Shown here in pieces: positions 4,638-6,245 of a stretch of 6,245 bases of DNA. The position numbers and the translations under genes are program-made. The notes below the pieces were generated by a model, which had not been told where the DNA came from, made no database searches, and was given only the letters and a program-made list of their open reading frames with translations. Source of the stretch: an uncultured Collinsella sp. (GTDB lineage Bacteria > Actinomycetota > Coriobacteriia > Coriobacteriales > Coriobacteriaceae); assembly GCA_900549535.1 (NCBI GenBank), contig UROR01000117.1, forward strand, positions 1 to 6,245, read 5' to 3'. Position 1 is the stretch's first letter, and the number at the start of each line of letters is the position of its first letter.

Positions 4638-6245
4638 TATGCATTCACGACCTTTCCGGTTTCGCGATCGAGTTTTTGCGAGACGACGCGACTGACGCCG
4701 TCGGCTTGCATCGAGACGCCGTAGAGGACGTCAGCGTCCTCCATAGTACGGCGCTGATGCGAGATAACCAAGAGCTGCGTATCGGAACGCAACACGTCGA
4801 GTGCGCCGATAAGCTTGGACAGGTTGGCGTCATCGAGTGCCGCCTCGACCTCGTCCAGCACATAGAACGGAACCGTGCGCGTGCGGTACACAGCAAAGAG
4901 CAGGGCGAGCGCCGTCAGGCTCTTCTCGCCGCCCGACATGAGCATCATCTTGGTGATGCGCTTGCCGCGCGGCTGCGCCACGACCTCGATACCCGTCTCG
5001 GCAGGATGCTCGGGATCGGTCATCTCCAGATGAGCCTGACCGCCCGGGAAGAGCATGGCGAAGATCTCGCGGAAGTTCGCGTCGACCTTCTCAAACGTCA
5101 CCAGGAACGCCTTGCGCATCTTACGGTCGATAGCCACGGTGATCTTGGTGAGCGCCTTGCGCGCGCTCTCCAGATCGGCCAGCTGCTCCTCGATGTAATC
5201 GGCGCGGCGCTTGAGCTGCTCGTACTCCTCCATGGCAACTTGGTTAACGGGACCAAGGTTGTTGATCTGGCGCACAAGCTGGTTGAGTTCGCGCTCGGCG
5301 GCATCGCGGTCCGTGGGCGCCGGAAGCATGAGCGCTTCCTCGAGTACCGTGGTGCCATCGGCGGTAATGGCCTTAATGGCGGCCTCTACCTGCACCTCGA
5401 GCTTGCCACGCGCGACCTTGAACTCGTTTTGCGCGGCGGAGGCGGTATCGACTCGCTCCTTAGCGCGGGCAACCTCTGCCTTGGCATCCTCGATGGTCTT
5501 CTTGAGCGAAGCGGAGTCCGCCTCCTCCAGAGAGGCCTGGTCACGCAGGCGCGCTGCCCAATCCGACGCGCGTTCCAACAGGGCAGAATAGCGTTCGTGC
5601 ATGGGGTCGACGCGCAGGCGCAGCAGCTCGAGCGAGCGCGAAGCCTGGCGTGTTCCGCGGATACGACGGTCGATGCCCTCAAGACGATGCTCAAGGTCGG
5701 GAACGCGGCCCTTCAGCGAACGCAGGCGTTCGCTCGTCTGGGCTAGGCGAACCTTGGCGTCGGCGAGCTTGCCGGCAGCCTCGGAGTCGTCGCGACGCAC
5801 GCGATCGAGCTCGTCGTTGGCCTCGGCAATTTGAAGCCCCAGGTCGCTTGCCTGCGCACGGGCCTCGTCGCGCGAACGGGTGAGCTCCTCAACGCGCGGG
5901 CGCGCGGCGCGAACGGCCTCGGCAGCCTGCTCGCGGCGCTTGGAGATGCGCACGCGCTCGACCTCGGCATTGTTGGCGCTTTGCTCCAGGCGGCCGATCT
6001 CGGAGAGCAGCGAGCGGCGCTCGCCCTCAAGACGGGCGATCTCACCGGCGGCATCGCCCTCGGCGGCACGGGCCTCCTCGACGGCAGCGTTGGCCTCAAC
6101 GACTTGGTCCGAAGCATGCTCAAAGATGGCAGCCAGATCGGGTTCCAGGCCCTCGAGCTCACGGATGCGGCGCTTGCGCTCCAAGGCACCCAAAGCCTCG
6201 CCGGCATCAAGCCCCACGCGCACCAGGCCGCCGCAGGCGACGCGG
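4637..6245 (-). CDS. smc: Chromosome segregation ATPase Smc (partial, N-terminal part off the right edge)
   Basis: Structural maintenance of chromosomes protein, the ATPase core of the bacterial condensin that compacts and helps segregate the chromosome. The frame is open to the right edge and gives 535 visible residues of a protein normally about 1,150-1,200 long, so the Walker A head, first coiled-coil arm and most of the hinge lie outside. The first ~20 visible residues look like the end of the hinge and lead into GALERKRRIREL. A long charged, Ala/Glu/Arg-rich coiled coil follows, to about residue 320. The C-terminal head has INNLGPVNQVAMEEY (327-341), ANFREIFAMLFPGGQAHL (389-406), the ABC signature MSGGEKSLTAL (436-446), Walker B FYVLDEVEAALDDAN (460-474) and the switch histidine in VISHQRRTMEDAD (493-505). 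The stop overlaps the ftsY start by one base, making it the upstream gene of smc-ftsY-ffh. Confidence 0.98.
   Translation of the reverse strand, partial: RVACGGLVRVGLDAGEALGALERKRRIRELEGLEPDLAAIFEHASDQVVEANAAVEEARAAEGDAAGEIARLEGERRSLLSEIGRLEQSANNAEVERVRISKRREQAAEAVRAARPRVEELTRSRDEARAQASDLGLQIAEANDELDRVRRDDSEAAGKLADAKVRLAQTSERLRSLKGRVPDLEHRLEGIDRRIRGTRQASRSLELLRLRVDPMHERYSALLERASDWAARLRDQASLEEADSASLKKTIEDAKAEVARAKERVDTASAAQNEFKVARGKLEVQVEAAIKAITADGTTVLEEALMLPAPTDRDAAERELNQLVRQINNLGPVNQVAMEEYEQLKRRADYIEEQLADLESARKALTKITVAIDRKMRKAFLVTFEKVDANFREIFAMLFPGGQAHLEMTDPEHPAETGIEVVAQPRGKRITKMMLMSGGEKSLTALALLFAVYRTRTVPFYVLDEVEAALDDANLSKLIGALDVLRSDTQLLVISHQRRTMEDADVLYGVSMQADGVSRVVSQKLDRETGKVVNA

Noticed and set aside
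3366..4724. A long plus-strand open frame opposite ffh and ftsY
   Set aside because: It spans the antisense of two different conserved genes, including their junction, and shows no family motif.
4676..5746. A long plus-strand open frame opposite smc
   Set aside because: It mirrors the coiled-coil and head coding sequence of Smc and has no recognisable domain; it is a codon-bias shadow.

Overview
The window looks like chromosomal DNA from a high-GC Gram-positive bacterium. Gene content, protein style (a thyA-folA pair, an smc-ftsY-ffh cluster, a short FtsY without an acidic domain) and strong AGGAGG ribosome sites suggest an actinobacterium of the Coriobacteriia, with Collinsella or a relative as the best guess. 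That assignment is inference from protein character, not from a marker gene.

Layout. Positions 1-1186 hold a minus-strand thymidylate pair: thyA (338-1186), followed 9 bases later by a dihydrofolate reductase gene that runs off the left edge. Positions 1187-1352 are a divergent intergenic region. It carries a perfect 14-bp inverted repeat (1272-1285 and 1327-1340), and each arm is itself a near-palindrome of the form TGRCATATGYCA. The arms bracket the likely promoter of the plus-strand gene at 1353-2117. That gene encodes a three-part protein: a DUF134 helix-turn-helix domain, a NifX/NifB-type cofactor-binding domain, and a His/Cys-rich tail. A perfect 9-base Shine-Dalgarno sequence sits inside the gene exactly at the domain boundary. 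A 17-bp-stem hairpin (2174-2213) separates it from the convergent minus-strand operon smc (partial, right edge) - ftsY - ffh, which fills 2234-6245 with almost no space between genes.

Function. ThyA makes dTMP and releases dihydrofolate, which DHFR reduces again. FtsY and Ffh are the receptor and the signal-recognition GTPase of co-translational membrane targeting. Smc is the chromosome condensation ATPase. These are housekeeping genes. The least ordinary part is 1272-2117: a candidate self-regulating, metal- or cofactor-sensing one-component regulator with two matched operators about five helical turns apart and a possible second, shorter protein product from the internal start. No RNA genes, CRISPR arrays, insertion sequences or phage genes were seen.
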